The notes under the pieces were generated by a model that saw only the letters and a program-made list of their open reading frames with translations, was not told the DNA's origin and did not search any database. Below, in pieces: positions 1 to 5,569 of a DNA stretch of 6,519 nucleotides. The translations under genes were made by a program, and so were the position numbers. Source of the stretch: Halothece sp. MAG (GTDB taxonomy: Bacteria > Cyanobacteriota > Cyanobacteriia > Cyanobacteriales > Rubidibacteraceae); the NCBI GenBank assembly GCA_018610095.1, contig JAHEOB010000142.1, positions 1 through 6,519 of the forward strand, in the 5' to 3' direction. How positions within the stretch are numbered: the first letter of the stretch is position 1; the number at the start of each line of letters is the position of its first letter.

Positions 1-299
1 GTATCCCGAGTAATGCCTGCATTATTAACTAACACATCAATGCTACCCCATTGATTGCGAGTTTCTTTAACTAACTGCTGTACTTGATCCGATTCACTGA
101 CATCCGCTTGTACTGCGATCGCTTCTCCCCCTTGATCCTGAATTTCCTTAACCACCTCATCGGCTGCTTCACGGGAGCGAGCATAATTGACCACCACTTT
201 AGCCCCTTCATCAGCTAAAGCCAGCGCGATCGCGCGACCAATTCCCCGAGAAGCCCCTGTCACCATTGCGACTTTCTCTGATAGATTCTGTAATGACAT
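1..299 (-). CDS. fabG: 3-oxoacyl-[acyl-carrier-protein] reductase (SDR family), N-terminal part
   Basis: This is the first ~99 residues of a short-chain dehydrogenase/reductase; the gene runs off the left edge. FabG reduces 3-oxoacyl-ACP to 3-hydroxyacyl-ACP with NADPH in cytosolic type II fatty acid synthesis. Reading leftward from ATG at 299-297, the protein shows the Rossmann dinucleotide motif TGASRGIG at residues 14-21. It also has VVVNYARS after strand 2 (35-42), typical of NADP(H)-preferring FabG, a DV pair at 66-67 and the NNAG structural motif at 92-95. The catalytic Ser-Tyr-Lys residues lie beyond the edge and cannot be checked. An AAGGA (311-315 on the complementary strand) sits 11 bases before the ATG. 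The gene is divergent from murA. Another SDR with a different substrate is possible, but the N-terminus fits FabG closely. Confidence 0.9.
   Translation of the reverse strand, partial: MSLQNLSEKVAMVTGASRGIGRAIALALADEGAKVVVNYARSREAADEVVKEIQDQGGEAIAVQADVSESDQVQQLVKETRNQWGSIDVLVNNAGITRD
115..122. repeat. HIP1 octamer GCGATCGC (first of six)
   Basis: GCGATCGC is the Highly Iterated Palindrome 1 of many cyanobacteria. Copies here are at 115-122 and 226-233 (fabG), 2422-2429 and 3046-3053 (cpcE), 3792-3799 (cpcC) and 6369-6376 (lyase). All six lie in coding sequence, and the fabG and cpcE copies all encode Ala-Ile-Ala. None is in murA, cpcA or cpcB. A chance rate would be about one in 65 kb, so the density alone marks a HIP1-rich cyanobacterial genome. 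Confidence 0.9.
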
Positions 300-315
300 A
301 TTCACCGCAATCCTT

Positions 316-460
316 AATGTGCTTATTAAGCCACGTCTAGCTTGCTAGAAATTGCAAACAAAATCAACTGTCTCGCAAAGGTAGTCTTAATTACTTGCGA
401 ATTTACTCAATTTCGATAAAATTAGAACAAATTTTCGCTATTTTCAAGTGGTGTGTTGTT
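316..460. promoter_or_regulatory. Divergent fabG-murA intergenic region with candidate murA promoter
   Basis: On the plus strand a TTGCGA (395-400), a 16-base spacer and TAAAAT (417-422) form a plausible sigma-70-type promoter for murA. It would give a start site near 429 and a leader of about 30 bases before the GTG at 461. Two small palindromes lie closer to fabG: GCTTA-T-TAAGC at 321-331 and TCTAGC-TT-GCTAGA at 336-349. They could be operator-like or chance; nothing identifies a binding protein. No convincing -10/-35 pair was found for fabG. The assignment rests on sequence resemblance only. Confidence 0.4.
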
Positions 461-1810
461 GTGGAGGAACAAACAATTAACTTACCAAGCAATTCCCAAA
501 ACGAAACATTACTCAAAATTTGGGGAAACAGCCAATTACAAGGTCATGTCACCATTAGTGGCGCCAAAAATTCTGCATTAGCAATTATGGCAGCAACATT
601 GCTTTCTGCTGATGAATGTCGCTTAGGAAATGTTCCCGCTCTGGTTGATATCAATCATATGGGCAATGTTCTGTCCAGTTTAGGAATTAAACTACATCGT
701 AATCAAGATTGTTTAGAGATTAATACTAAACATATTACCACTTCCAAACCGCCTTATGAACTTGTTTCTCGCTTACGAGCTAGTTTTTTTGTAATTGGTC
801 CGTTATTAAGCCGTTTGGGGGCTGCCCGTGTTCCCTTACCGGGAGGCTGTGCCATTGGGGCACGTCCTGTGGACCTTCATGTTAATGGCTTAGAAGCAAT
901 GGGGGCACAGGTGCGAATTGAACATGGCATTGTTCATGCTGATATTCCTGGCTCTCGTAATCGCTTACAGGGAGCCGATATTTATCTCGATTATCCCAGT
1001 GTGGGGGCAACCGAAACTATTTTAATGGCAGCAACCCTCGCGGAAGGGGAAACCCGTATTGAAAATGCCGCAAGAGAACCAGAAGTGGTGGATTTGGCGA
1101 ACTTCTGTAATGCCATGGGAGCCAACATTTACGGTGCAGGCACCAATACCATTACCATTTCTGGGGTCAAATCCTTGCATGGCGTTGATTATTCCATTAT
1201 TCCCGATCGCATTGAAGCAGGAACGTTTTTAGTGGCAGGTGCTATCACTCAATCGGAACTTTCCTTATCCCCTGTAATTCCAGAACATTTAACGCCTGTC
1301 TTAGCCAAGTTACGCGCTATGGGGTTAAAAATTGTCAACGATGAACCCAATTGTTTACGGGTCATCCCTGGTCCCCTGCAAGCCACTGATATTGAAACCT
1401 TACCCTATCCGGGATTTCCCACTGATATGCAGGCGCAGTTTATGGCCTTACTGTCAATTAGCCAAGGCGATAGTGTCATTACAGAAACCGTTTTTGAAAA
1501 TCGCCTGCGTCATGTTGCTGAATTTAAGCGCATGGGGGCTGATATTCGCTTGAAAGGTCAACAAGCTATTATTCGTGGCGTTTCGATGTTAACAGGGGCA
1601 CCAGTGGTGGCAACGGATTTGCGAGCCTCTTCTGCTTTAGTGCTTGCGGGCTTAGCCGCTAAAGGGATAACCACCATCCAAGGGTTACATCATCTCGATC
1701 GCGGTTACGACAATTTAGAACAAAAACTACAACAACTCGGAGCTCAGTTAGAACGAGTTGATGTCAATTACGAGGAGCTTCCCCTAGAAATCTCCATGGG
1801 CGTTCACTGA
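461..1810 (+). CDS. murA: UDP-N-acetylglucosamine 1-carboxyvinyltransferase (MurA)
   Basis: MurA transfers enolpyruvate from PEP to UDP-GlcNAc, the first committed cytosolic step of peptidoglycan synthesis. The 449-residue protein is full length (the E. coli enzyme is 419). Visible hallmarks are the substrate-binding Lys in GAKNSAL (residue ~36), the catalytic Cys in PGGCAIGARPVDLH (Cys ~130), and PDRIEAGTFLVAGAIT (~248-263). The general base Asp is in FPTDMQAQF (Asp ~322), the PEP-contacting Arg in DLRASSALVLAG (~388), and the C-terminal HHLDRGYDNLEQKL follows. Cys rather than Asp in the active loop predicts fosfomycin sensitivity (inference). The frame is open from a TTG at 395, but that codon overlaps the best -35 element and the added 22 residues are not MurA-like, so the GTG at 461 is chosen. 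No clear ribosome binding site precedes it, which is common in cyanobacteria. The remaining ~16 residues before LLKIWG are a typical variable leader. Confidence 0.96.
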   Translation: MEEQTINLPSNSQNETLLKIWGNSQLQGHVTISGAKNSALAIMAATLLSADECRLGNVPALVDINHMGNVLSSLGIKLHRNQDCLEINTKHITTSKPPYELVSRLRASFFVIGPLLSRLGAARVPLPGGCAIGARPVDLHVNGLEAMGAQVRIEHGIVHADIPGSRNRLQGADIYLDYPSVGATETILMAATLAEGETRIENAAREPEVVDLANFCNAMGANIYGAGTNTITISGVKSLHGVDYSIIPDRIEAGTFLVAGAITQSELSLSPVIPEHLTPVLAKLRAMGLKIVNDEPNCLRVIPGPLQATDIETLPYPGFPTDMQAQFMALLSISQGDSVITETVFENRLRHVAEFKRMGADIRLKGQQAIIRGVSMLTGAPVVATDLRASSALVLAGLAAKGITTIQGLHHLDRGYDNLEQKLQQLGAQLERVDVNYEELPLEISMGVH

Positions 1811-1822
1811 TGTTGTCCTAGT

Positions 1823-1842
1823 GCTGGCATTGATTTGCCAGC
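1823..1842. terminator. Hairpin between convergent murA and membrane protein gene
   Basis: A perfect 7-bp stem, GCTGGCA/TGCCAGC, encloses a 6-base loop (TTGATT). It starts 12 bases past the murA stop and ends 11 bases short of the stop of the opposing gene. On the plus strand it is followed by the moderately T-rich CTTGCTTACTTTC, so it most likely terminates murA. On the minus strand no T-run follows, so termination of the cpc-side transcript here is less certain. Confidence 0.6.
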
Positions 1843-1853
1843 CTTGCTTACTT

Positions 1854-2276
1854 TCACCGCCAATAAGGTCGTCCTTTCCAAAATACCCCAACAAGAATCC
1901 CAATGACGGTCAACTGAGACCAATTAACCAGAAAAAGTGGGATTGGAATAAGGTTGAGAATAAGGTTAATTACAGCTAAAGCAATGATTAAACACAGCAC
2001 TAACGCCCATAAACTTCCTGCATTTAAAAACAGTTTGGATCGCCGAAAATCGCAGAAGTAAACGGCTAATGCTCCCATTGCTACGCCTGCGCCAAAAAGG
2101 ATTAAGCTAGAAAAAAAATTGCTTGAAAGGAATAGCTTTTGAAGCTCGGGAACGGATTGAAACAGTATTTTGAATAAAAAATCGACGACACTCGCAAGGA
2201 GTACTGTTGGAAAGGCTACCAAAAACAGTTGTTGCCACGGTTGTGACTTAAAGCGCTGGATGGGATCATTCATCAT
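1854..2276 (-). CDS. Small hydrophobic membrane protein of unknown function, downstream of cpcE
   Basis: I do not recognise this 140-residue protein. It is strongly hydrophobic, with about four likely membrane helices near residues 17-38, 55-75, 84-110 and 117-133. It has a short polar N-terminus (NDPIQRFKSQPWQQ), a basic turn DFRRSK (~76-81) between helices 2 and 3, and a tail GRPYWR. There is no cleavable signal peptide pattern, cofactor motif or catalytic signature. Two adjacent ATG codons (2276 and 2273) could each start it. It begins 12 bases after the cpcE stop with no visible ribosome binding site, which suggests it is transcribed with the cpc operon and perhaps translated by reinitiation. 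It occupies the place where cpcF often follows cpcE, but it has none of the HEAT-like repeats of CpcF. The coding call rests on length, hydrophobic periodicity and tight spacing. Confidence 0.75.
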   Translation of the reverse strand: MMNDPIQRFKSQPWQQLFLVAFPTVLLASVVDFLFKILFQSVPELQKLFLSSNFFSSLILFGAGVAMGALAVYFCDFRRSKLFLNAGSLWALVLCLIIALAVINLILNLIPIPLFLVNWSQLTVIGILVGVFWKGRPYWR

Positions 2277-2288
2277 GAAAAACTCTGG

Positions 2289-3086
2289 CTACAACAGAGA
2301 ATCCATTAATTTTAACAAATGTACGGCTTGTTCTGATAGCTCTTGTTGTTGTTGCTGTAAGTGATTTTCCAGTAATCCTTTGAGGGCAATTAATTTTAAA
2401 CTATTTTCGGCGGGGGTTTGCGCGATCGCGTCGGCTGCTGGTAAATAATCGGTCGCCCCTAAATCCATCAGTGCCGAACGTCGCAAAGGCAGTTTTTCGG
2501 CACTTAAGCCGGCAATTAATTGTTGACCATATTGTTGTTGCCCTGTTAATTGATAAAGGGCTCGCGCCGTTGCTAATTGCACTTTAACAACAGAATGCTC
2601 TAAAAAGGGTTTAATTTCGGGAATAGCCTCGGTTGCTCCTAATGTGCCGAGGGCTTCAATAATCGCTTCGTAGGGTTGCACTAAATGGGGTTTCCCAGGA
2701 ACAGGTTTTGCTGCAGCCACCCCTCCTGCTAATAATTCTCTGAGGGGATTAATAGCACTGGGATCACCAATTTCTTCTAAGGCCTGAGCGCAGGCTTCTC
2801 GCACATAATAATCACTGGAGTTTAAATTCTCAATGAGGGAGGTAACTGCTTGAGGGGATTTTAATTTGCCTAAAGCTCGGGCTGCATTTCGCCGTAGGGG
2901 ATATCCGCCATCAGGAGAGCGATCCGCTTCATCTTCCATGGCGGTGAGTAACGCGGTAATTGCTGCAGGCTCGGTGACTCGAAATTTTCCAAGCCACCAA
3001 GCTGCATAGTAGCGAAGACTTAAATCTTCCGTTTGTTGTAAATGCGCGATCGCCTGTTCCGAATTATAAGGATGGGGCGTTGTCAT
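2289..3086 (-). CDS. cpcE: Phycocyanobilin lyase subunit alpha, CpcE (HEAT-repeat protein)
   Basis: CpcE pairs with CpcF to form the cytosolic E/F-type lyase that attaches phycocyanobilin to Cys84 of the phycocyanin alpha subunit. The 265-residue protein has the usual CpcE length (CpcF is near 210) and is built of repeated helical PBS-lyase HEAT units. Visible examples are LSLRYYAAWWLGKFRV (~23-37), GYPLRRNAARALGKL (~61-75), YYVREACAQALEEIGD (~93-108), IIEALGTLGATEAI (~142-155), VQLATARALYQL (~169-180) and LRRSALMDLGA (~201-211). A short glutamine run lies at ~244-248. The preferred start is the ATG at 3086, which overlaps the cpcD stop as TGATG, a classic arrangement for coupled translation; a TTG one codon upstream is less likely. 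Its position after cpcD is standard. The partner gene cpcF does not follow and must lie elsewhere if this lyase is functional. Confidence 0.94.
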   Translation of the reverse strand: MTTPHPYNSEQAIAHLQQTEDLSLRYYAAWWLGKFRVTEPAAITALLTAMEDEADRSPDGGYPLRRNAARALGKLKSPQAVTSLIENLNSSDYYVREACAQALEEIGDPSAINPLRELLAGGVAAAKPVPGKPHLVQPYEAIIEALGTLGATEAIPEIKPFLEHSVVKVQLATARALYQLTGQQQYGQQLIAGLSAEKLPLRRSALMDLGATDYLPAADAIAQTPAENSLKLIALKGLLENHLQQQQQELSEQAVHLLKLMDSLL

Positions 3087-3343
3087 CAACTGTTATTTGT
3101 GGTTTGAACTTGTCCAGCTGATTCGTAACTTAATGGCTCGATATTAACAATTTTACCGCCCATGCGATTAATAGATTGCATTTGCTGGTTCATCCGACTA
3201 TAAGGCACCGTTATAAAAACATTGCCACTTTCACGAAGGGGATAGTTGGTGGAATCACTATCTTTACGCATGCCTTGCACTTCAATCCGATACATCCGAC
3301 TGGCGGAAGCATTGGGACTGCTAATGGTATTTTGACCGTACAT
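3086..3343 (-). CDS. cpcD: Phycobilisome rod-capping linker CpcD
   Basis: CpcD is the small linker that caps the core-distal end of phycocyanin rods and limits rod length. This 85-residue protein is close to the usual ~80. It is essentially one CpcD-type domain: RMYRIEVQGM (~16-25), a variable stretch, then VFITVPYSRMNQQMQSINRM (~42-61) and GGKIVNIEPL (~62-71). The same pattern occurs in the C-terminal domain of CpcC just upstream (RMFRVEV, YLVPYEQLSQRLQQI, GGKIVSVRP), so the two domains are paralogous. It begins at ATG 3343-3341 with a good AAAGGAG ribosome binding site ten bases upstream. Its stop overlaps the start of cpcE by one base. A long structured gap separates it from cpcC and probably lowers its expression relative to cpcBA (inference). 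Confidence 0.95.
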   Translation of the reverse strand: MYGQNTISSPNASASRMYRIEVQGMRKDSDSTNYPLRESGNVFITVPYSRMNQQMQSINRMGGKIVNIEPLSYESAGQVQTTNNS

Positions 3344-3353
3344 TAGATTAAAG

Positions 3354-3358
3354 CTCCT
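3354..3358 (-). promoter_or_regulatory. Ribosome binding site of cpcD
   Basis: Read on the minus strand, AGGAG (within AAAGGAG, to 3360) lies ten bases before the cpcD ATG. It follows the large cpcC-cpcD hairpin, so it stays single-stranded and accessible even when that hairpin is folded. Confidence 0.7.
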
Positions 3359-3390
3359 TTTTTTAATTCATAGCGGTAGAATAGAAGATT

Positions 3391-3472
3391 GGGATTGAGG
3401 AGAACAAGATCAATGGCAGAGTGCAAAGGTCAAATTGGTTTGCTCTTCATGATCGGGTTGACTCCTCATCCC
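3391..3472 (-). terminator. Large nested hairpin between cpcC and cpcD (possible attenuator or mRNA stabiliser)
   Basis: Given in plus-strand letters, three arm pairs nest. The outer pair is GGGATTGAGGAG (3391-3402) with CTCCTCATCCC (3462-3472), 11 bp with one bulge. The middle pair is GATCAATG (3408-3415) with CATGATC (3448-3454), 7 bp with one bulge. The inner pair is AGAGTGCAAA (3418-3427) with TTTGCTCT (3439-3446), 8 bp with bulges. The apical loop is 11 bases. In the cpc mRNA the hairpin starts 10 bases after the cpcC stop, preceded by eight A residues. It is followed by AATCTTCTATTCT, only moderately T-rich, so read-through into cpcD is expected. On the opposite strand it is followed by eight T (3473-3480), so it would be a better terminator for antisense transcripts. 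It could also protect the 3' end of cpcBAC mRNA. The role is inferred from structure. Confidence 0.6.
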
Positions 3473-3482
3473 TTTTTTTTGA

Positions 3483-4343
3483 TTAAGCAGGTCTAACGCT
3501 CACAATTTTGCCCCCTTGACGGACAATTTGTTGCAAGCGTTGCGACAGTTGTTCGTACGGAACCAAATAAGCGTTATTGCTATAGCGAATGACAGGACGA
3601 AGTTGTTGCCCCACTTGGCTACTGACTTCCACACGGAACATTCTTGCTCCTTGGTTACCAATCCCCCCAAAGGAGGTTTTGGGTGTCCGTGGAACGCCTT
3701 CTTCCGTGCTGCTAGCAGGCGTCACAATGGAAGAGGCTTCATTTTTACCCAGTTCCCAAGTTAATCGTGGCTCTCGACCGCCCGCTTGAGCGCGATCGCT
3801 GGTAGCATAACCTCGATACAACTGGAACATCCGAGTAAAGTTGGTGGTTTGTACTCCTGCTCCTACCTGGAAGCCAATGTAGTAAGGAACAATGTTTTCA
3901 CCGAATTTAGCAATGTATTCATCACTATCTAAATAGGAATCGATTTCCATATCGACCCCTTGTTCTTCACAGAGACTAGTATGATAGGCCCATTCTGCTT
4001 CATTATACGGGGGACGACCCAGCAGATGTTTAAAGTTTAGTTCCACAAACCGTTGATTGGAATTGCAATAGAAAAACTTTTGTTTATATAATTCCGACTT
4101 TGCGATCACGCGGACTAATCCTCGCACGGTCAAATTACCCTGACGAAGCAGAGATTCCGCAGATGTTAGGCGTTCCGACTCCATAACATAGTCGTTCCCT
4201 AACACCTGACGATATACCGCGCGAATTACCGTTGTCATGTCATCGTCATCTGCATTCCCACGCAGTTCGATGGGTTCACGATCAACGGAATCTAGCCCTA
4301 AACGTCCCGCAACAGCTAGATTTGAGACAGTTAAGGTTTTCAT
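3483..4343 (-). CDS. cpcC: Phycobilisome rod linker polypeptide CpcC (phycocyanin-associated, ~32 kDa)
   Basis: CpcC is a rod linker that sits in the central cavity of phycocyanin hexamers and joins neighbouring hexamers. The 286-residue protein has the expected two-part build. A PBS-linker domain spans roughly residues 20-180, with IRAVYRQVLGNDYVMESERL (40-59), SAESLLRQGNLTVRGLVRVI (61-80), ELYKQKFF (84-91), RFVELNFKHLLGRPPYNEAE (98-117), EIDSYLDSDEYIAKFGENIV (133-152) and FQLYRGYATSDR (173-184). A Ser/Thr/Gly-rich hinge (~200-232) leads to a CpcD-type domain (234-286). The frame is open to 4382, but the ATG at 4343 is chosen. It has a strong GGGGAGGG site 7 bases upstream, and the extra 13 residues would run into the attenuator stem. 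Only one cpcC copy is present here, whereas many cyanobacteria carry two in tandem. An attenuator-like hairpin precedes it, consistent with linkers being needed in smaller amounts than CpcA and CpcB. Confidence 0.96.
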   Translation of the reverse strand: MKTLTVSNLAVAGRLGLDSVDREPIELRGNADDDDMTTVIRAVYRQVLGNDYVMESERLTSAESLLRQGNLTVRGLVRVIAKSELYKQKFFYCNSNQRFVELNFKHLLGRPPYNEAEWAYHTSLCEEQGVDMEIDSYLDSDEYIAKFGENIVPYYIGFQVGAGVQTTNFTRMFQLYRGYATSDRAQAGGREPRLTWELGKNEASSIVTPASSTEEGVPRTPKTSFGGIGNQGARMFRVEVSSQVGQQLRPVIRYSNNAYLVPYEQLSQRLQQIVRQGGKIVSVRPA

Positions 4344-4350
4344 AATTAAT

Positions 4351-4359
4351 ACCCTCCCC
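4351..4359 (-). promoter_or_regulatory. Ribosome binding site that fixes the cpcC start
   Basis: On the minus strand GGGGAGGGT lies seven bases before the ATG at 4343-4341. It supports this ATG over the upstream in-frame codon at 4382, which has no such site and falls at the edge of the terminator-like stem. Confidence 0.75.
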
Positions 4360-4373
4360 GAGCGGTGGATTTT

Positions 4374-4454
4374 CAACAACAAAGCCCGGAAAAATTCACA
4401 AATGTTAACGTGGAGTTAACAATCCAGGTCAACATTCGCTCAATCTTCCGGGCT
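4374..4454 (-). terminator. Attenuator-like hairpin between cpcA and cpcC
   Basis: Perfect 9-bp GC-rich arms AGCCCGGAA (4383-4391) and TTCCGGGCT (4446-4454) enclose a 54-base loop that can fold further. AATGTT (4401-4406) pairs with AACATT (4431-4436), or alternatively the two GTTAAC copies (4404-4409 and 4415-4420) pair. In the cpc mRNA the second arm is followed directly by TTGTTGTTG (4382-4374). The stem starts 14 bases past the cpcA stop. This is intrinsic-terminator-like with an imperfect T tract. Partial termination there would yield abundant cpcBA mRNA and less full-length operon mRNA, a pattern well known for phycocyanin operons. The structure is seen; the efficiency is inferred. Confidence 0.7.
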
Positions 4455-4468
4455 AACACCAAGAACGA

Positions 4469-4957
4469 TTAGCTCAAGGCGTTAATGGCATAGTCGATAT
4501 AAGCGTTGGCTTCCGTGGCTGCTTGGCCAGTCAAGCCATGATTGGATTTGATGTACTTGAGAGCTTCAATGTACCAGGAAGGAGACAGTTCAAAAGTACG
4601 GTTGATTTCATCCAAGCCCGCAATGAGGTACTCATCCATGGGGCCGGTTCCACCAGCGACGAGGCAATAGGTCACCATGCGCAGATAGTGCCCAATGTCA
4701 CGAGCGCATTTATCTTTACCGCGCTGATCGTGAGCATATTGGGGTCCTTGCATTTGAGTGGTGTAAGGGAACTTCTGATAAACGGCGTTAGCTGCCCCGT
4801 TAATGAGGTCGTTGGCTTTTTGCGTTAGACCACGAGCAGCTTCCATGCTTGCTTGGGCCCGCTCAAAACGACCATTGGCAGCTTGTAGTTCCGTATTTCC
4901 TAAGAAACGTCCTTGGCTATCAGCAGCAGCGATTGCTTCGGTAATTGGCGTTTTCAT
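4469..4957 (-). CDS. cpcA: C-phycocyanin alpha subunit CpcA
   Basis: CpcA is the alpha chain of the phycocyanin heterodimer, which forms trimers and hexamers in phycobilisome rods on the stromal face of thylakoids and passes light energy toward allophycocyanin. The length of 162 residues is exactly that of the family. The chromophore site is Cys84 in GKDKCARDIGHYLRMVTYCL, with Arg86 and Asp87, the residues that contact phycocyanobilin in known structures. The N-terminus MKTPITEAIAAADSQGRFL and the end AYIDYAINALS are characteristic. Loading of Cys84 should need CpcE (encoded downstream) plus CpcF (not in the window). The start is ATG 4957-4955. The only upstream purine-rich site is AGGAAAAG about 13 bases away, weaker than that of cpcB. 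It lies 93 bases after cpcB in the same operon. Confidence 0.99.
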   Translation of the reverse strand: MKTPITEAIAAADSQGRFLGNTELQAANGRFERAQASMEAARGLTQKANDLINGAANAVYQKFPYTTQMQGPQYAHDQRGKDKCARDIGHYLRMVTYCLVAGGTGPMDEYLIAGLDEINRTFELSPSWYIEALKYIKSNHGLTGQAATEANAYIDYAINALS

Positions 4958-4977
4958 TTTTCTAATCTTTTCCTAAC

Positions 4978-4996
4978 GTTTACAACAGGTTTACAA
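4978..4996. repeat. Tandem GTTTACAA repeat with 11-bp phase in the cpcB-cpcA gap
   Basis: Two exact copies of GTTTACAA (4978-4985 and 4989-4996, plus-strand letters) are separated by three bases. The core resembles the HLR1 half-site (G/T TTACA A/T A/T) bound by the cyanobacterial response regulator RpaB. HLR1 repeats are normally ten bases apart, so the 11-base phase is off by one. It may instead be an RNA-level feature of the cpcBA message or a chance repeat. Confidence 0.4.
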
Positions 4997-5028
4997 AAAA
5001 GGTTTTCCAATAAATTAAGATTCCCAAC

Positions 5029-5049
5029 TTAAGGCTAGACAAACCTTAA
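5029..5049 (-). other. Small hairpin just after the cpcB stop
   Basis: TTAAGG (5029-5034) and CCTTAA (5044-5049) form a 6-bp stem with a nine-base loop, directly next to the cpcB stop codon (5053-5051). No T tract follows, so it is not a terminator. It may shape the cpcB-cpcA junction or be a processing or stability element. Evidence is limited to complementarity. Confidence 0.35.
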
Positions 5050-5050
5050 T

Positions 5051-5569
5051 TTACGCAACTGCGGAAGCAGCGCGATCGAAGTAGCTGGAGACTTCTGACA
5101 TTAATTGACTGCAATCCCCTTGGGTAATGCCATTGGGATCATTGGCAATGCGGATTGCTTCTTCTTTCATTTTTTCAACGCCAGCAGCAACGGATGCCCC
5201 GGGAACCCCAAGTGCTTGATAGGTTTCACGGAGTCCATTTAAGCAGCGATCTTCCAGAACACTGGCATCTCCAGCCAAAGCGGCATAGGTGACGTAACGA
5301 AGGATAATTTCCATATCCCGTAAGCAAGCAGCCATCCGACGGTTCGTATAAGCATTTCCGCCAGGTTGGACTAACTGGGGTTGATCAGCGAATAAGCCAC
5401 GAGCCGCGTTGGCAACAATGCTGGAGCTATTGCTGGTAATACGGTTAACCACATCTAACCGCTTATTACCTTCTTTCACCATTTGGCTGAGGGCATCGAG
5501 TTGTTCCGTGCTTAGGAACTCACCACGGCTATCCGCTTGGGATACAACACGAGTAAATGCGTCAAACAT
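5051..5569 (-). CDS. cpcB: C-phycocyanin beta subunit CpcB
   Basis: CpcB is the beta chain of phycocyanin and carries two phycocyanobilins. The length of 172 residues matches the family. Cys82 lies in RRMAACLRDMEIILRYVTYA and Cys153 in NDPNGITQGDCSQLMSEVSS. Asn72 in PGGNAYTNRR is the residue that is gamma-N-methylated in known beta subunits. A further Cys109 (EDRCLNG) is not a chromophore site in the family. By family knowledge Cys82 is loaded by CpcS/CpcU-type lyases and Cys153 by CpcT. A CpcS-type gene lies divergently at the right edge of the window; no cpcT is seen. It is the first gene of the operon. The start is ATG 5569-5567, with AAGGAG 11 bases upstream. A leader of about 200 bases is predicted ahead of it. 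Confidence 0.99.
   Translation of the reverse strand: MFDAFTRVVSQADSRGEFLSTEQLDALSQMVKEGNKRLDVVNRITSNSSSIVANAARGLFADQPQLVQPGGNAYTNRRMAACLRDMEIILRYVTYAALAGDASVLEDRCLNGLRETYQALGVPGASVAAGVEKMKEEAIRIANDPNGITQGDCSQLMSEVSSYFDRAASAVA

Noticed and set aside
1332..1553. Open frame of 73 codons inside murA, plus strand
   Set aside because: It overlaps conserved MurA sequence in another frame and encodes nothing recognisable.
2330..2362. TTGTTG-rich tract as a possible microsatellite
   Set aside because: It simply encodes the short Gln run of CpcE and is too brief to call a repeat element.
2170..2364. 64-codon plus-strand frame ending in a Cys run
   Set aside because: The poly-Cys end is the complement of the CAA/CAG glutamine run of cpcE; it spans two real genes on the other strand.
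3516..3789. Two plus-strand frames antisense to the cpcC C-terminal region
   Set aside because: Both are opposite the conserved CpcD-type domain and hinge, with no family resemblance or ribosome binding site.
4523..4828. 101-codon plus-strand frame antisense to cpcA
   Set aside because: It lies wholly opposite the highly conserved cpcA reading frame and is a shadow of its codon bias.
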